Assembly (NCBI GenBank): GCA_030427205.1
Contig: JAUHXC010000001.1
Coordinates: 62,001-126,000, forward strand
Source: a bacterium
GTDB taxonomy: Bacteria > Myxococcota_A > Bradymonadia > UBA7976 > UBA1532
DNA: 64,000 nt
Direction: 5' to 3'
Position numbers and translations under genes: made by a program. Below the pieces are notes generated by a model. That model was not told the origin of the DNA. It was given only the letters and a program-made list of their open reading frames with translations, and ran no database searches. Positions 29,472 through 36,951 of this stretch are shown one piece after another; position 1 is the first letter of the stretch; every line of letters begins with the position of its first letter.

Positions 29472-30662
29472 ATGGAGCGTAAGCGGCGCTCGGGCAGCGT
29501 GCCCCAGCTGGGCCGGGTCGCCCTCAAGCGGGTCGCGGTGCCCATCGGCTCGACGGGCGCGCCGCCGGCGGCGCCCGTCGAGCGCGACCCGCCGGCCGAC
29601 GCCGAGAGCACCGCCCCGCAGAGCCCCGCCGCCCGGGAGGCGGCGCTGCTCGAGGCGGTGCTCGAGTCGGGCTTCATGCAGGAGGTCGAGGTCCGCCAGC
29701 ATACCAGCCGCCGGCCCGAGCCCGAGCCGGCGCCGGTGCTGCGCCGGGCCCTGGTGGTCGAGGCCGACCGCCCGGTGCGCGAGGCGGTGGTGCGCTGCCT
29801 GCCCGACGAGGTCTTCGAGACCGAAGCCTTCGCCGAGCCCGAGGCGGCGCTCGAAGCCTTCAACGCCCGCGGCGCGGCGCTGTGCATCATCGGCCGCGAG
29901 CTGCGCGGCGGATCGGGCACGGTGCTGTGCAAGCTCATCCGCCGGGCCGAGGCCGGCTCGGCGGTGGGCATCGTGCTCATGAGCCCCAACTACACCGACC
30001 CCGCGCTCGGCGCGCGGGAGAGCAGCGCCTACGGGGCCGACGCCTTCCTGCCGCTGCCCGCCAGCGCGTCCCTGCTCGCCGAGCGCATCGAGTGGGCGCT
30101 GTCGATGCGCGAGCCCATCGAGCGGCTCGACGTGATGCCCAAGCGCATCGCCCGGGCCATCGACGCGCGCTTCGCCGAGGTCGACCGCCAGGACTACTAC
30201 GCGCTCTTGCAGATCGACCGCCGGGCGACCACCGATCAGATCCGCAGCGCGTGGCACGCCATCGCGCAGTGGCTGCACCCCGACCGCCACGCCCGGCTGC
30301 GCCGGCCGCATCCCCACGTCTACGAGCGCATCAACGCGCTCTACAAGCGCCTGGGCGAAGCGTATGCCGTGCTGGTGGACGACGACCGCCGACGACGCTA
30401 CAACCTCGGCCTGCACAAGCGCGGCGCGCTGCGACTCGACGACGATCGACCCGATCGCGAGTCGCGGGAGCTGGGCCTGTGCGCCACCGACGACGCCCGG
30501 TCGCACGTGCTCGAGAGCCTCGAAGCGCGCAGCCTGGGCGACCTGGAGTGGGCCGAGCAGGCCATGGCCCGGGCGGTGGAGATCGAACCCCAGAACCGGG
30601 AGCTCGGCTTGATCCTGTCCTCGATCCGCAAGCTGCTCGACATCGTGCGCCGGGGCCGTTGA
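29472..30662 (+). CDS. Pseudo-receiver / J-domain fusion protein
   Basis: 396 residues. The N-terminal 90 are disordered. Residues about 92-210 have the fold pattern of a response-regulator receiver (RRALVVEADRPVREAVVRCL, EAALEAFNARGAALCIIGREL, GIVLMSPNY), but the phosphoacceptor aspartate is absent (IIGREL where LLDL is expected). A J domain follows (about 238-312) with intact HPD (QWLHPDRHA), so it can stimulate an Hsp70. The end is a TPR-like helix pair (DLEWAEQAMARAVEIEP). Its neighbour is the lidless Hsp70 gene, which makes the two a likely working pair. Its stop overlaps the uppS start (TGATG). Confidence 0.87.
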   Translation: MERKRRSGSVPQLGRVALKRVAVPIGSTGAPPAAPVERDPPADAESTAPQSPAAREAALLEAVLESGFMQEVEVRQHTSRRPEPEPAPVLRRALVVEADRPVREAVVRCLPDEVFETEAFAEPEAALEAFNARGAALCIIGRELRGGSGTVLCKLIRRAEAGSAVGIVLMSPNYTDPALGARESSAYGADAFLPLPASASLLAERIEWALSMREPIERLDVMPKRIARAIDARFAEVDRQDYYALLQIDRRATTDQIRSAWHAIAQWLHPDRHARLRRPHPHVYERINALYKRLGEAYAVLVDDDRRRRYNLGLHKRGALRLDDDRPDRESRELGLCATDDARSHVLESLEARSLGDLEWAEQAMARAVEIEPQNRELGLILSSIRKLLDIVRRGR

Positions 30663-31438
30663 TGACCCGCCCCATCCCGCTGCGGCCCGCCGAGCCGCCC
30701 GCCGCGCCGCGCCACATCGGCATCATCATGGACGGCAACGGCCGCTGGGCGAACCGCCGGGGCCAGCCGCGCACCGCCGGCCACCGCGAAGGGGCCGAAG
30801 CGGTCAACCGCACCGTCACCGCCTGCCGCGAGCGCGGGGTCGAGGTGCTGACCCTCTACGCGTTCTCCGCGCAGAACTGGGCCCGCCCCGAGACCGAGGT
30901 CGCCGCGCTGATGCAGCTGCTCTACGACTACGTGCTCGGCGAGCGGGCCTCGATCATGCGCCAGGGCATCCGCCTGCAGGCCATCGGCGACGTCGAGCAG
31001 CTGCCGTCGTTCGTGCGCGGGCCGCTGCGCGCGCTCGAAGCGGAGAGCCGGCACAATCACGACATGACCCTGGCCCTGGCGCTGTCCTACGGCAGCCGCG
31101 AAGAGCTGGTGCGCTCGGCCCGGGCCCTCGCCGAGCGGGTCGCCCGCGGCGAGCTCGACCCGGCCGACATCGACGAGGCGGCCCTCGGCGGCGGCCTCGA
31201 CACCGCCGGCTGGCCCGACCCCGACCTGATCATCCGCACCGGCGGTGAGCGCCGGCTGTCGAACTTCCTCTTGTGGCAGGCGGCCTACGCCGAGCTCTAC
31301 TTCACCCCGGTGGCCTGGCCCGACTTCACCCCCCACGACCTCGACGCCGCCTTCGCCTGGTTCGCCGACCGCCAGCGCCGCTTCGGCCTGACCGGCGAGC
31401 AGGTCGAGGCCGACGTCATGGAGCGCGCATCGTGCTGA
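30662..31438 (+). CDS. uppS: Undecaprenyl diphosphate synthase
   Basis: Cis-prenyltransferase that makes the C55 carrier lipid for cell-wall and O-antigen synthesis. 258 residues. Diagnostic motifs: IIMDGNGRWA (catalytic Asp), TLYAFSAQNWARP, the central LALSYGSREEL and the C-terminal DLIIRTGGERRLSNFLLWQ and YAELYFTPVAWPDF. The ATG overlaps the upstream stop, and its own end overlaps cdsA by 7 bp. It leads the conserved envelope cluster uppS-cdsA-rseP, here without dxr. Confidence 0.96.
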   Translation: MTRPIPLRPAEPPAAPRHIGIIMDGNGRWANRRGQPRTAGHREGAEAVNRTVTACRERGVEVLTLYAFSAQNWARPETEVAALMQLLYDYVLGERASIMRQGIRLQAIGDVEQLPSFVRGPLRALEAESRHNHDMTLALALSYGSREELVRSARALAERVARGELDPADIDEAALGGGLDTAGWPDPDLIIRTGGERRLSNFLLWQAAYAELYFTPVAWPDFTPHDLDAAFAWFADRQRRFGLTGEQVEADVMERASC

Positions 31439-32247
31439 GCCGGATCATCTCCGCGCTGGTCCTCGCGACCGGGATCGTCGCGATCCTGCTGTTCACCCCG
31501 CCCTGGGCCCTGGGCCTGGTGGTGCTGCTGGCCTTGTTTTTGTGCGTCGGCGAGTACCAGAAGATGGCCCGCCCCGACGCCAGCGGCTTCGAGCGCACCG
31601 CGTTCCTGCTCGCCTGCCTCGCGGTGGTCTGCTGGCCGGCGATCGCCAAATACATCGAGCCGGCCTACAGCCACGGGGTCGCTTTCCTGGTGGCGTTCAT
31701 GGTGCTCGCCGTCTCCCGGCTGGCCCGGCCGCTGCCGCTCGAGGGCGCGCTCAACAAGTTCGGCCTCGACGCGGCGGGCCTCATCTATCTGGGCGCCACC
31801 TTCCCCTTCGTCTTCCTGCTGCGCGACCGCCCCGACGGCGGCTGGACGCTGGTGATGGTCATGGGCATCACCTTCCTCAGCGACACCGGCGGCTACTTCG
31901 CCGGGCGCTTCCTGGGCAAGCACAAGCTCTACCCCGCCGTCAGCCCCAAGAAGACCATCGAGGGCCTCTTCGGCGGGCTGGCCCTGGCGGTGGCCGCCGC
32001 GTTCGCCGCGCGGCACTTCTTCCCGGGCCATGGCCACCTCACCGTGCTCGACTGCATCGTAATGGGCATCGTGGGTGCGCTCTTCGCGGTCACCGGGGAC
32101 TTGTTCGAGTCGCTCATCAAGCGCTCGACCGGAGTCAAGGACTCCGGCAACCTCATCCCGGGCCACGGGGGCATGCTCGACCGCATCGACGGGCTGCTCT
32201 TCTGCGGCCCGTTCTGCTGGTTCTACCTGGAGCTTTTCGCCGGCTGA
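31432..32247 (+). CDS. cdsA: Phosphatidate cytidylyltransferase
   Basis: Makes CDP-diacylglycerol from phosphatidate and CTP, the branch point of phospholipid synthesis. 271 residues with about seven membrane helices. The CdsA signature near the C-terminus is complete (SLIKRSTGVKDSGNLIPGHG followed by GMLDRIDG). GTG start at 31432 inside the end of uppS; the first residues LSRIISALVLATG fit the family. RseP follows after 24 bp. Confidence 0.95.
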   Translation: MLSRIISALVLATGIVAILLFTPPWALGLVVLLALFLCVGEYQKMARPDASGFERTAFLLACLAVVCWPAIAKYIEPAYSHGVAFLVAFMVLAVSRLARPLPLEGALNKFGLDAAGLIYLGATFPFVFLLRDRPDGGWTLVMVMGITFLSDTGGYFAGRFLGKHKLYPAVSPKKTIEGLFGGLALAVAAAFAARHFFPGHGHLTVLDCIVMGIVGALFAVTGDLFESLIKRSTGVKDSGNLIPGHGGMLDRIDGLLFCGPFCWFYLELFAG

Positions 32248-32271
32248 GGCCGGCGCCCGGAGACGACGTCC

Positions 32272-33957
32272 TTGCTCGAACTGCTCGCCGGCATCCTGCT
32301 CATCGGTGTGCTCGTCACGGTGCACGAGTTCGGCCACTTCATCGTGGCCAAGCTCGCCGGGGTCAAGGTGGAGGTCTTCTCCATCGGCTTCGGCGCGCCG
32401 ATCGTCAAGACCACCTGGGGCGAGACCGAATACCGCATCGCGTGGCTGCCCATCGGCGGCTACGTGCGGCTGTTGGGCATGGACCCCGCCGACGTCGCCG
32501 AGCCGGGGGACATCGGCCGCAGCCTCTACGACAAGAAGCCGCTGACCCGCATCGCGATCTACGCCGCCGGCCCGGCGATGAACATCGTGCTGCCGCTCTT
32601 GATCGTCGCGCCCTTCGTCTGGTTCGCCACCCAATACGACGAGGTCATCGACAACCGCATCGGCGCGCTCGACTACAGCATGCCGGCCTACGAGGCCGGG
32701 CTGCGCGAGGGCGACCTGATCGTCGAGATGGACGGCGAGCCCATCGGCGCGTTCTGGCAGATCTCGCGGCGCATCGACGGCTACGCCACCGACCAGGGCC
32801 CCATCGCGGTGACCGTCGACCGGCCCGGCGAGGGGCGCAAGGCGTTCGCGGTGACCCCCCGCGAAGAGAAATACACCAACCCGCTGCTGGGCTATACGAC
32901 CACCGACTACAAGATCGGCTACATGCCCGCGGCGCTGGCCTCCGACGTCGCGGTGACCGATCCGACGAGCGCCGCCGCCGCCGCCGGGCTGCGCACCTTC
33001 GACCGGGTGGTCGCGGTCGACGGCGAGGCGACCCCGCGCTATGTGGACGTCTACGAGCGGCTGGTGACCCTGAAGCCCGGCGAGACCGCGCAGCTGAAGG
33101 TCGAGCGCGACCTGCCCCTCGAGGCGGGCGCCGACGGCGAGAGCCTCACCGCGCGCTTCGGGTTCCTGCAGCAGATGCAGACGCTGCAGCTGACCTACAC
33201 CGCGCCGGCGACCGGCGGCCCGGGGCTGGGGCCGGCGAGCACCTGCGTGCGCACCGTGCAGCCGAGCCACCCCGCCGCCGACGTGCTGCGCCCGGGGGAT
33301 TGCCTGCTCTCGGTCGACGGCCAGCAGCAGAGCCTGGGCGCGTTCTTGATGCGCCGGCTGACCACCGAGCCCGAGCGGGCCAAGTCGGTGGTGCTGCTGC
33401 GCGACGGGGTCGAGCACACCGTCGAGCTGAAGCAGGTCGAGGTGAAGATCCAAGACCCGCTCGCCGGCGAATACAGCCAGTGGCAGCTCGGCTTCACCGT
33501 GCCCTTCGAGCGCGGGCTGGTGCCAGCGGAGAAGGTGGCCAATACCGACCGGGTGGCCCACGGCTGGTACGAGGCCCGCGCCCGGCTGGCCTCGGAGTTC
33601 GAGCTGACCCTGCGCACCATCGGCGGGCTGTTCACCGCCAAGGTCGACGCCAGCCAGCTCAGCGGCCCGCTGACGATCTTCTACCTGGCCGGCGAGCAGG
33701 CCAAGCGCGGGCTGGAGCACTACCTCAACCTGATGGTGCTCTTGAGCCTGTCGATCGGGCTCTTCAACCTGCTGCCGGTGCCGCTGCTCGACGGCGGTCA
33801 CATCCTGGTGGCAGGGGTCGAGATGGTCACCCGCCGCCCGCCGTCGGAGAAGGCGCGCATGACCCTGCAATACGTCGGGCTGGCGCTCATCCTGGCCCTG
33901 TTCGCCTTCGCCTTGTTCAACGACGCGATCCGCATGTGGCGGGTCAGCAGCGGGTGA
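32272..33957 (+). CDS. rseP: RseP-type intramembrane metalloprotease with three PDZ-like segments
   Basis: Site-2 protease acting in regulated intramembrane proteolysis. The zinc motif HEFGH is at residues 18-22, and the second motif LPVPLLDGGH near residue 500. 561 residues, about 110 more than E. coli RseP. Between the membrane segments three PDZ-like repeats can be read: MPAYEAGLREGDLIVEMDGE, SAAAAAGLRTFDRVVAVDGE and HPAADVLRPGDCLLSVDGQ. Most homologues have one or two. TTG start at 32272 with GGAGACG upstream; the first residues LLAGILLIGVLVTVHEFGH match the family, supporting this rare start. The stop lies in the first copy of a 14-bp triplication that leads into tsaB. Confidence 0.94.
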   Translation: MLELLAGILLIGVLVTVHEFGHFIVAKLAGVKVEVFSIGFGAPIVKTTWGETEYRIAWLPIGGYVRLLGMDPADVAEPGDIGRSLYDKKPLTRIAIYAAGPAMNIVLPLLIVAPFVWFATQYDEVIDNRIGALDYSMPAYEAGLREGDLIVEMDGEPIGAFWQISRRIDGYATDQGPIAVTVDRPGEGRKAFAVTPREEKYTNPLLGYTTTDYKIGYMPAALASDVAVTDPTSAAAAAGLRTFDRVVAVDGEATPRYVDVYERLVTLKPGETAQLKVERDLPLEAGADGESLTARFGFLQQMQTLQLTYTAPATGGPGLGPASTCVRTVQPSHPAADVLRPGDCLLSVDGQQQSLGAFLMRRLTTEPERAKSVVLLRDGVEHTVELKQVEVKIQDPLAGEYSQWQLGFTVPFERGLVPAEKVANTDRVAHGWYEARARLASEFELTLRTIGGLFTAKVDASQLSGPLTIFYLAGEQAKRGLEHYLNLMVLLSLSIGLFNLLPVPLLDGGHILVAGVEMVTRRPPSEKARMTLQYVGLALILALFAFALFNDAIRMWRVSSG

Positions 33958-33996
33958 GACTGCGATGATGAGACTGCGATGACGAGACTGCGATGA
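33955..33996 (+). repeat. 14-bp tandem triplication carrying stop and start codons
   Basis: TGAGACTGCGATGA occurs at 33955-33968 and 33969-33982, and with one change (C for T at the first base) at 33983-33996. Copy 1 contains the rseP stop; copy 3 contains the tsaB ATG (33993). Copies 1 and 2 also contain ATGs (33965, 33979) that open five-codon frames MMRLR and MTRLR, the last ending on a TGA that overlaps the tsaB start. Confidence 0.93.
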
Positions 33997-34688
33997 CCGT
34001 GAAGCTGTTGTGCCTCGACACCGCGACCCGGGTGCAGACCGCCGCCCTCGTCGAGCGCGGCCCCACCACCCGGGTGATCGCCGAGCACACCGTGCGCCGC
34101 AACCGCCCCGGCCCGACCCTGCTCGACGACCTCGACCGGCTCTTGAGCGACGCCGGCTGGACGCTGAACGACGTCGAGGGCTTCGTCTGCGGCCAGGGGC
34201 CGGGCAGCTTCACCGGCCTGCGGATCACCCTGGCCACGCTCAAGGGCCTCGCCCTGGCGCTCGACCGCCCGATCTACGCCGCGCGCACCACCGAGATGCT
34301 GCGGGCCAACCGCCCCGGCCCGCGCACCTTCGCGGTGATCGACGCCCGCCGGGGGCAGGTCTATCTCGACGGGCCGGGCATCGAGCGCCCGCAGGTAGTC
34401 GACCCGGACACGGTGCCGGGCCTCGTCGGCCGCCCCGACCCGATCCTGGTGGGCGACGGGGCCCAGGCGTTCGCCGCGGCGCTGACCGAGCTGATGCCCG
34501 AGGCCGACATCCCCCGCGATCCGACGGCGCACCTGCCGCGGGCGGCGCACCTCGCCGGGCTGATCGACCCGGCGAAGCCCGCCCCGCTGGGCACCACCGA
34601 GCCGGTCTACGTGCGCCCGAGCGACGCCGAGCTGAACTACCCCGACGGCTTCCCCGACGCCCTGGTGCGCTTCGGGCTCGAACCGTGA
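33993..34688 (+). CDS. tsaB: tRNA threonylcarbamoyladenosine biosynthesis protein TsaB
   Basis: Non-catalytic ASKHA partner of TsaD in t6A37 tRNA modification. 231 residues. It starts LLCLDTATRVQTAAL and has the conserved VCGQGPGSFTGLRI and IDARRGQVYL segments, then a shorter C-terminal half. The start is set by frame and by the repeat structure (third ATG of the 14-bp triplication). It overlaps the next gene by 4 bp (GTGA). tsaD and tsaE are not in the window. Confidence 0.93.
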   Translation: MTVKLLCLDTATRVQTAALVERGPTTRVIAEHTVRRNRPGPTLLDDLDRLLSDAGWTLNDVEGFVCGQGPGSFTGLRITLATLKGLALALDRPIYAARTTEMLRANRPGPRTFAVIDARRGQVYLDGPGIERPQVVDPDTVPGLVGRPDPILVGDGAQAFAAALTELMPEADIPRDPTAHLPRAAHLAGLIDPAKPAPLGTTEPVYVRPSDAELNYPDGFPDALVRFGLEP

Positions 34689-35227
34689 CCGCGCCCGCGG
34701 CGGCCGAGCGCGGCCGTACGCTGCCCTTTCAACCTCCGCGCGACTACCGCCTGCGCGACGCCTATCGCCGGCGCGTCTGGCGCGACCCGGGCTCGATGAT
34801 CGCCCGCGACCTCTTGTGGGTCGGCATCGCGATGGCCGGCGCGGGGCTCGCGTGGGACGAGTCGGCGTTCATGCTGCTGGGCGCGGTTGTGGCCGGCGGC
34901 GCGCTGCTGCTCGGCGCGCTGGCCACGCTGGCCGCCAACCTGCGCCGGGTGGCGCTGGTCAGGGGCGCGCCGGCGGTCAAGGGCCGCCTCGGCCGGGCGA
35001 AGCGGGTCCTGCTGCTGCACGAGTTCTTCCGCGGGCGCCGGGAGCGCACCTTCGCCATCCCCTACACCTTCGAGGTCGAGGGCCGGCGGCGCAGAGGCAC
35101 GCTGTGGATCTGCGGCTGCGCCCGCGATCGACTCACCGAGGGGCGCGAGGCGTGGATCGCCTACGACCCCCGCCGCCGCCGCCGCTCGCTGCCCCTGCGG
35201 GTGGCCAACATGATCGCGCCCCACTGA
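34685..35227 (+). CDS. Hypothetical two-TM membrane protein
   Basis: 180 residues. A basic N-terminus is followed by two membrane helices (LLWVGIAMAGAGLAW and MLLGAVVAGGALLLGALATLAA). A soluble beta-rich domain follows (LLHEFFRGRRERTFAIPYTF, GTLWICGCARDRL, EAWIAYDPRRRRRSLPLR), which resembles the small membrane-attached domains often called DUF3592-like; I do not claim the family firmly. The GTG start at 34685 overlaps the tsaB stop, so translation is coupled, but no functional link is known. Confidence 0.78.
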   Translation: MTAPAAAERGRTLPFQPPRDYRLRDAYRRRVWRDPGSMIARDLLWVGIAMAGAGLAWDESAFMLLGAVVAGGALLLGALATLAANLRRVALVRGAPAVKGRLGRAKRVLLLHEFFRGRRERTFAIPYTFEVEGRRRRGTLWICGCARDRLTEGREAWIAYDPRRRRRSLPLRVANMIAPH

Positions 35228-35368
35228 TCCGGCCTCGGGCGCACCCGAAGCATGCCCCGCAGAGCCCGCTGCGTGCCCGCAGGCGGTCACCGTGGCGCCC
35301 GACGCACACCCGGACCTTCGGCGCACGGCATCGGCCACCCGGCGGCCATCCACGAGCCCCTGGGGCCA

Positions 35369-35872
35369 TCACTCGACGGGCAGCACCTGCATCGCCCGCA
35401 TCAGCCGCTCCTCGTCGTCTGGCGGCTCCCAGGCGTCGCTGGCGAGGTCGAAGATCGCCGGCGGCACGACCATCGAGAAGGTCGGCCCCTGCTCGATGTT
35501 GCGCTGCTGCACCCGGGCTCGCCGCACAGCCCGTGGGGCGTCGAGCAGGTAGACCGTCAACGGGATGTGGGCCTGCTCGACCTGCGCGTAGAAGGCCGCC
35601 CGATCGGCCCGGCGCACCAGCCCGATCTCGAGCACGACCTCGACGCGGGTGGCGACGGTGTCGACGGTCAGACGCCAGATCTGCCCCAGGCAGCGCTGGA
35701 CCCGGTCGACGTACCACTCGAGCACGCCCTCGTCGGGGCGATCGGGCGCAAAGAGCGCGGCCATCCAGTCGTCGAGGTCGATGCGCAGCGCTCTGCGCTC
35801 GGCGGCCAGGCGGCGGGCGAACGTGGTCTTGCCGGCCCCGACGGGGCCGAGGATCAGGTGGATACGCGACAT
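35369..35872 (-). CDS. Small P-loop ATPase/kinase, AAA_33/zeta-like
   Basis: 167 residues. Walker A at the N-terminus (LILGPVGAGKTTFARRLA), DLDDWM as the substrate/Mg segment, VVLEIGLVRRADRAAFY as strand plus lid, and an Arg-rich lid (RAVRRARVQQRNIEQG). This pattern belongs to small-molecule or zeta-toxin-like kinases that phosphorylate nucleotides, sugars or UDP-GlcNAc; the substrate cannot be told from sequence. No antitoxin gene is beside it. It is convergent with 34685-35227; the 141 bp between them hold no gene. Confidence 0.85.
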   Translation of the reverse strand: MSRIHLILGPVGAGKTTFARRLAAERRALRIDLDDWMAALFAPDRPDEGVLEWYVDRVQRCLGQIWRLTVDTVATRVEVVLEIGLVRRADRAAFYAQVEQAHIPLTVYLLDAPRAVRRARVQQRNIEQGPTFSMVVPPAIFDLASDAWEPPDDEERLMRAMQVLPVE

Positions 35873-35903
35873 GGGCGGGCTCCGAGGCGGCGAGCGAGGG
35901 CGT

Positions 35904-36722
35904 TCAGAGGTGCTGCAGCAGCGGGTCGGCCCGGGGCGTATCCTCGGCGTCCGGCCGGTCCGTCGGGGCGGGGTCGGGCGCCACGCTGAGCGAGGCCAGC
36001 CGCCCGCGCAGGCCCTGCAGGTAGCGCTCGACGCCCTCGCTCAGCGCCGCCTCGCGGTAGTGCAGCCTCAGCATGCCCCGGGCGTCGCCCGGCTCGACCC
36101 GCCGGCGCAGCACCTGCAGCCGGCCGCCGGGGATCTCGAAGTCGAGGCGCGGCCGCTCGGCGACCGGGGCCATGCCCGTCGGCGGGTCGAGGGGCTGGCC
36201 GTACTTGCTCATCAGGCCGTCGAGGATGCGCGCCGCCTTGGGCTTGTCTTTCGCCCGGTAGAGCACCCGCACCACCGCCGCGTAGAGCCGGTCGTCGACG
36301 AAGCGCAGCTCGACCCGCCCGGGCAGGCCGCCCAGGTCGAGCCAGAAGCGGTAGGCCGCCAGTCGCGGCTGAGGCACGGGGCGGCTGCGAAAGGCCTTCC
36401 ACGCCTGGCGCCCGGTGGCCTTCGCCTTGCGCTTCTCGTCGGCGTGGATCCGCCCGAGGGCCTCGGCTTCGACGGTGACCGCCTCGGCGCCGGCGTGGGC
36501 GGCGATGTCGGGCTCGATCTCGCGCACCGCCTCGACGCTGCTGCCCCATGTGAACCGGCCGAAGCCGCCGGGGTCGACCGGGGCGGCGGGCGGCGCGCCG
36601 TCGGGGCCCTCGATGGGCAGCGGCAGCCCTTGAGCCAGGGCCGCTCCGGCGCCGCCGACGAGCAGCGCGCAGAGGGTCGCCAGGGTTGCGACGATCGGGG
36701 TCGCCGAGTACCGTGCGCCCAT
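35904..36722 (-). CDS. Exported hypothetical protein
   Basis: 272 residues from the ATG at 36722 (another ATG at 36737). The N-terminus is a signal peptide (VATLATLCALLVGGAGAALA). The mature part begins Pro-rich, then has a conserved-looking FGRFTWGSSVEAVREIEPDIAA segment as in periplasmic proteins with a short glycine/tryptophan start repeat, and alternating strands (YRFWLDLGGLPGRVELRFVDDRLYAAVVRVLY, LMSKYGQPLDPP). No family recognised with confidence. Its start codon overlaps that of the divergent gene at 36721 within the tetranucleotide CATG. Confidence 0.8.
   Translation of the reverse strand: MGARYSATPIVATLATLCALLVGGAGAALAQGLPLPIEGPDGAPPAAPVDPGGFGRFTWGSSVEAVREIEPDIAAHAGAEAVTVEAEALGRIHADEKRKAKATGRQAWKAFRSRPVPQPRLAAYRFWLDLGGLPGRVELRFVDDRLYAAVVRVLYRAKDKPKAARILDGLMSKYGQPLDPPTGMAPVAERPRLDFEIPGGRLQVLRRRVEPGDARGMLRLHYREAALSEGVERYLQGLRGRLASLSVAPDPAPTDRPDAEDTPRADPLLQHL
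36686..36714 (+). promoter_or_regulatory. Candidate promoter giving a leaderless transcript
   Basis: TTGCGA (36686-36691), 17 bp, TACCGT (36709-36714). Transcription would start about 7 bp later, at the A of the ATG at 36721. The element lies entirely inside the coding region of the divergent exported protein. Confidence 0.45.
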
Positions 36723-36951
36723 GAAATACGTCGTCATCGTCGGCCTGATCCTCGCCGCCTTCGGGGGCGGCTTCTACTTCGGTCTGGAGTATCACAAGAA
36801 CGCCCTGCGGTCCGACCCGCAGGAGATCCGGGAGCTGCTCAAGGACGAGCAGTTCCAGGACATGATGCTCGACGAGATGAAGAAGAACGCCGCCGGCATC
36901 GGCGACCGCCTCAAGCGGGGCTGGGACGCCTTCATGGACGACGACAAGTGA
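36721..36951 (+). CDS. Small membrane-anchored protein
   Basis: 76 residues: one N-terminal membrane helix (YVVIVGLILAAFGGGFYFGLEY) and a charged helical tail (EIRELLKDEQFQDMMLDEMKKN). No family known. It lacks a ribosome-binding site and seems to be read from a leaderless mRNA. It overlaps the following lipoprotein gene by 4 bp (GTGA), which supports its being translated. Possible role as an anchor or small partner for that lipoprotein; inference only. Confidence 0.75.
   Translation: MKYVVIVGLILAAFGGGFYFGLEYHKNALRSDPQEIRELLKDEQFQDMMLDEMKKNAAGIGDRLKRGWDAFMDDDK

Noticed and set aside
31297-33870. Minus-strand frame of over 850 codons opposite cdsA and rseP
   Set aside because: Shadow rich in Gln/His/Arg/Gly without domain structure.
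35369-35872. Zeta-type toxin of a toxin-antitoxin pair
   Set aside because: Only the general P-loop kinase pattern is seen, and no antitoxin gene is adjacent.
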